NCBI GenBank assembly: GCA_900555555.1 | Contig: USLK01000011.1 | Coordinates: forward strand, 1-14,569 | DNA from: an uncultured Collinsella sp. | GTDB lineage: Bacteria > Actinomycetota > Coriobacteriia > Coriobacteriales > Coriobacteriaceae | Direction of reading: 5' to 3' | DNA: 14,569 nucleotides | Shown here: positions 14,444 through 14,569 of the stretch, in pieces | Layout: the number at the start of each line of letters is the position of its first letter | Position numbering within the stretch: the stretch's first letter is position 1 | Notes under the pieces: model-generated | The model's input: the letters and a program-made list of their open reading frames with translations, nothing else | Database searches by the model: none | Told to the model about the DNA's origin: nothing | Translations under genes and position numbers: made by a program

Positions 14444-14473
14444 GCACCCGCGCAATCGAGCCTCTGGCTTTAA

Positions 14474-14507
14474 GCGCCCGTCGGGATTCCCGGCGGGCGT
14501 TTTTTTT
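14474..14507 (+). terminator. Intrinsic terminator after gpmI
   Basis: An 11-bp stem with one G-T pair (CGCCCGTCGGG at 14475-14485 with CCCGGCGGGCG at 14489-14499) closes a 3-nt loop and is followed by eight T (14500-14507). It marks the end of the glycolytic transcript. I see no gene start in the remaining 62 bases. Confidence 0.93.
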
Positions 14508-14569
14508 GCTTCACGAGCACGGCAACGTGTAACCCAATCGTTGCTTTGCGCCCCGATTATTTCCGTTTC

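Noticed and set aside
12113..14455. 780-codon open frame on the minus strand across tpiA and gpmI
   Set aside because: It is antisense to two certain genes, reads as low-complexity G/L/V/D/H-rich protein with no motif, and results from the C-ending codon bias of the plus strand removing minus-strand stops.
1..14569. CRISPR array, tRNA or rRNA genes, prophage or defence system
   Set aside because: There are no regularly spaced repeats, no tRNA-like cloverleaf or rRNA stretch, and all coding space is explained by IS, cell-wall, repair, regulatory and glycolytic genes.

Overview
The window reads as a chromosomal piece of a high-GC, Gram-positive anaerobe of the Actinomycetota. The class Coriobacteriia, and Collinsella in particular, is the best guess. 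The reasons are the gene order uvrC-rapZ-yvcK-whiA-gap-pgk-tpiA, which is a known actinobacterial arrangement, an Arg in the RapZ P-loop, and an ATP-grasp ligase that looks like a peptidoglycan D-aspartate ligase. The genus is an inference; nothing here proves it.

Positions 1-2146 are a pile-up of insertion sequences. The 3' part of an IS3-family (IS150-type) element (1314-2146) has its orfB interrupted near 1313/1314 by the end of an IS21-family element. That element's istA runs leftwards and is itself cut near position 52/53 by what looks like the tip of another IS3-type element, which continues beyond the left edge. No complete element is present, and both transposase genes are broken.

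Positions 2175-3622 hold a leftward ATP-grasp ligase gene and a 212-bp divergent intergenic region. From 3623 to 9619 all genes point right and are tightly packed: a Fem-type peptidyltransferase, uvrC (ATGA overlap with the fem gene), then after a short gap with a possible promoter rapZ, yvcK and whiA (3-nt gap, then 1-nt overlap). This joins cell-wall building, nucleotide excision repair and the RapZ/YvcK/WhiA group that links UDP-sugar or carbon status to envelope growth and division.

Positions 9620-14507 are a lower-glycolysis cluster: gap, pgk, tpiA, gpmI. Together the four enzymes interconvert dihydroxyacetone phosphate and 2-phosphoglycerate. The gap leader (9620-9781) carries operator-like palindromes, a possible promoter and a strong 5'-UTR hairpin. 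A classical intrinsic terminator separates gap from pgk, and another closes the cluster after gpmI. The glycolytic genes have a strongly biased, C-ending codon choice typical of highly expressed genes, unlike the more mixed usage in uvrC and the ATP-grasp gene.

I see no tRNA, rRNA, CRISPR array or clearly novel multigene system. The most interesting items are the gap leader architecture, the possible cross-bridge pair (ATP-grasp plus Fem), cysteine anomalies in UvrC and WhiA, and the nested insertion sequences.
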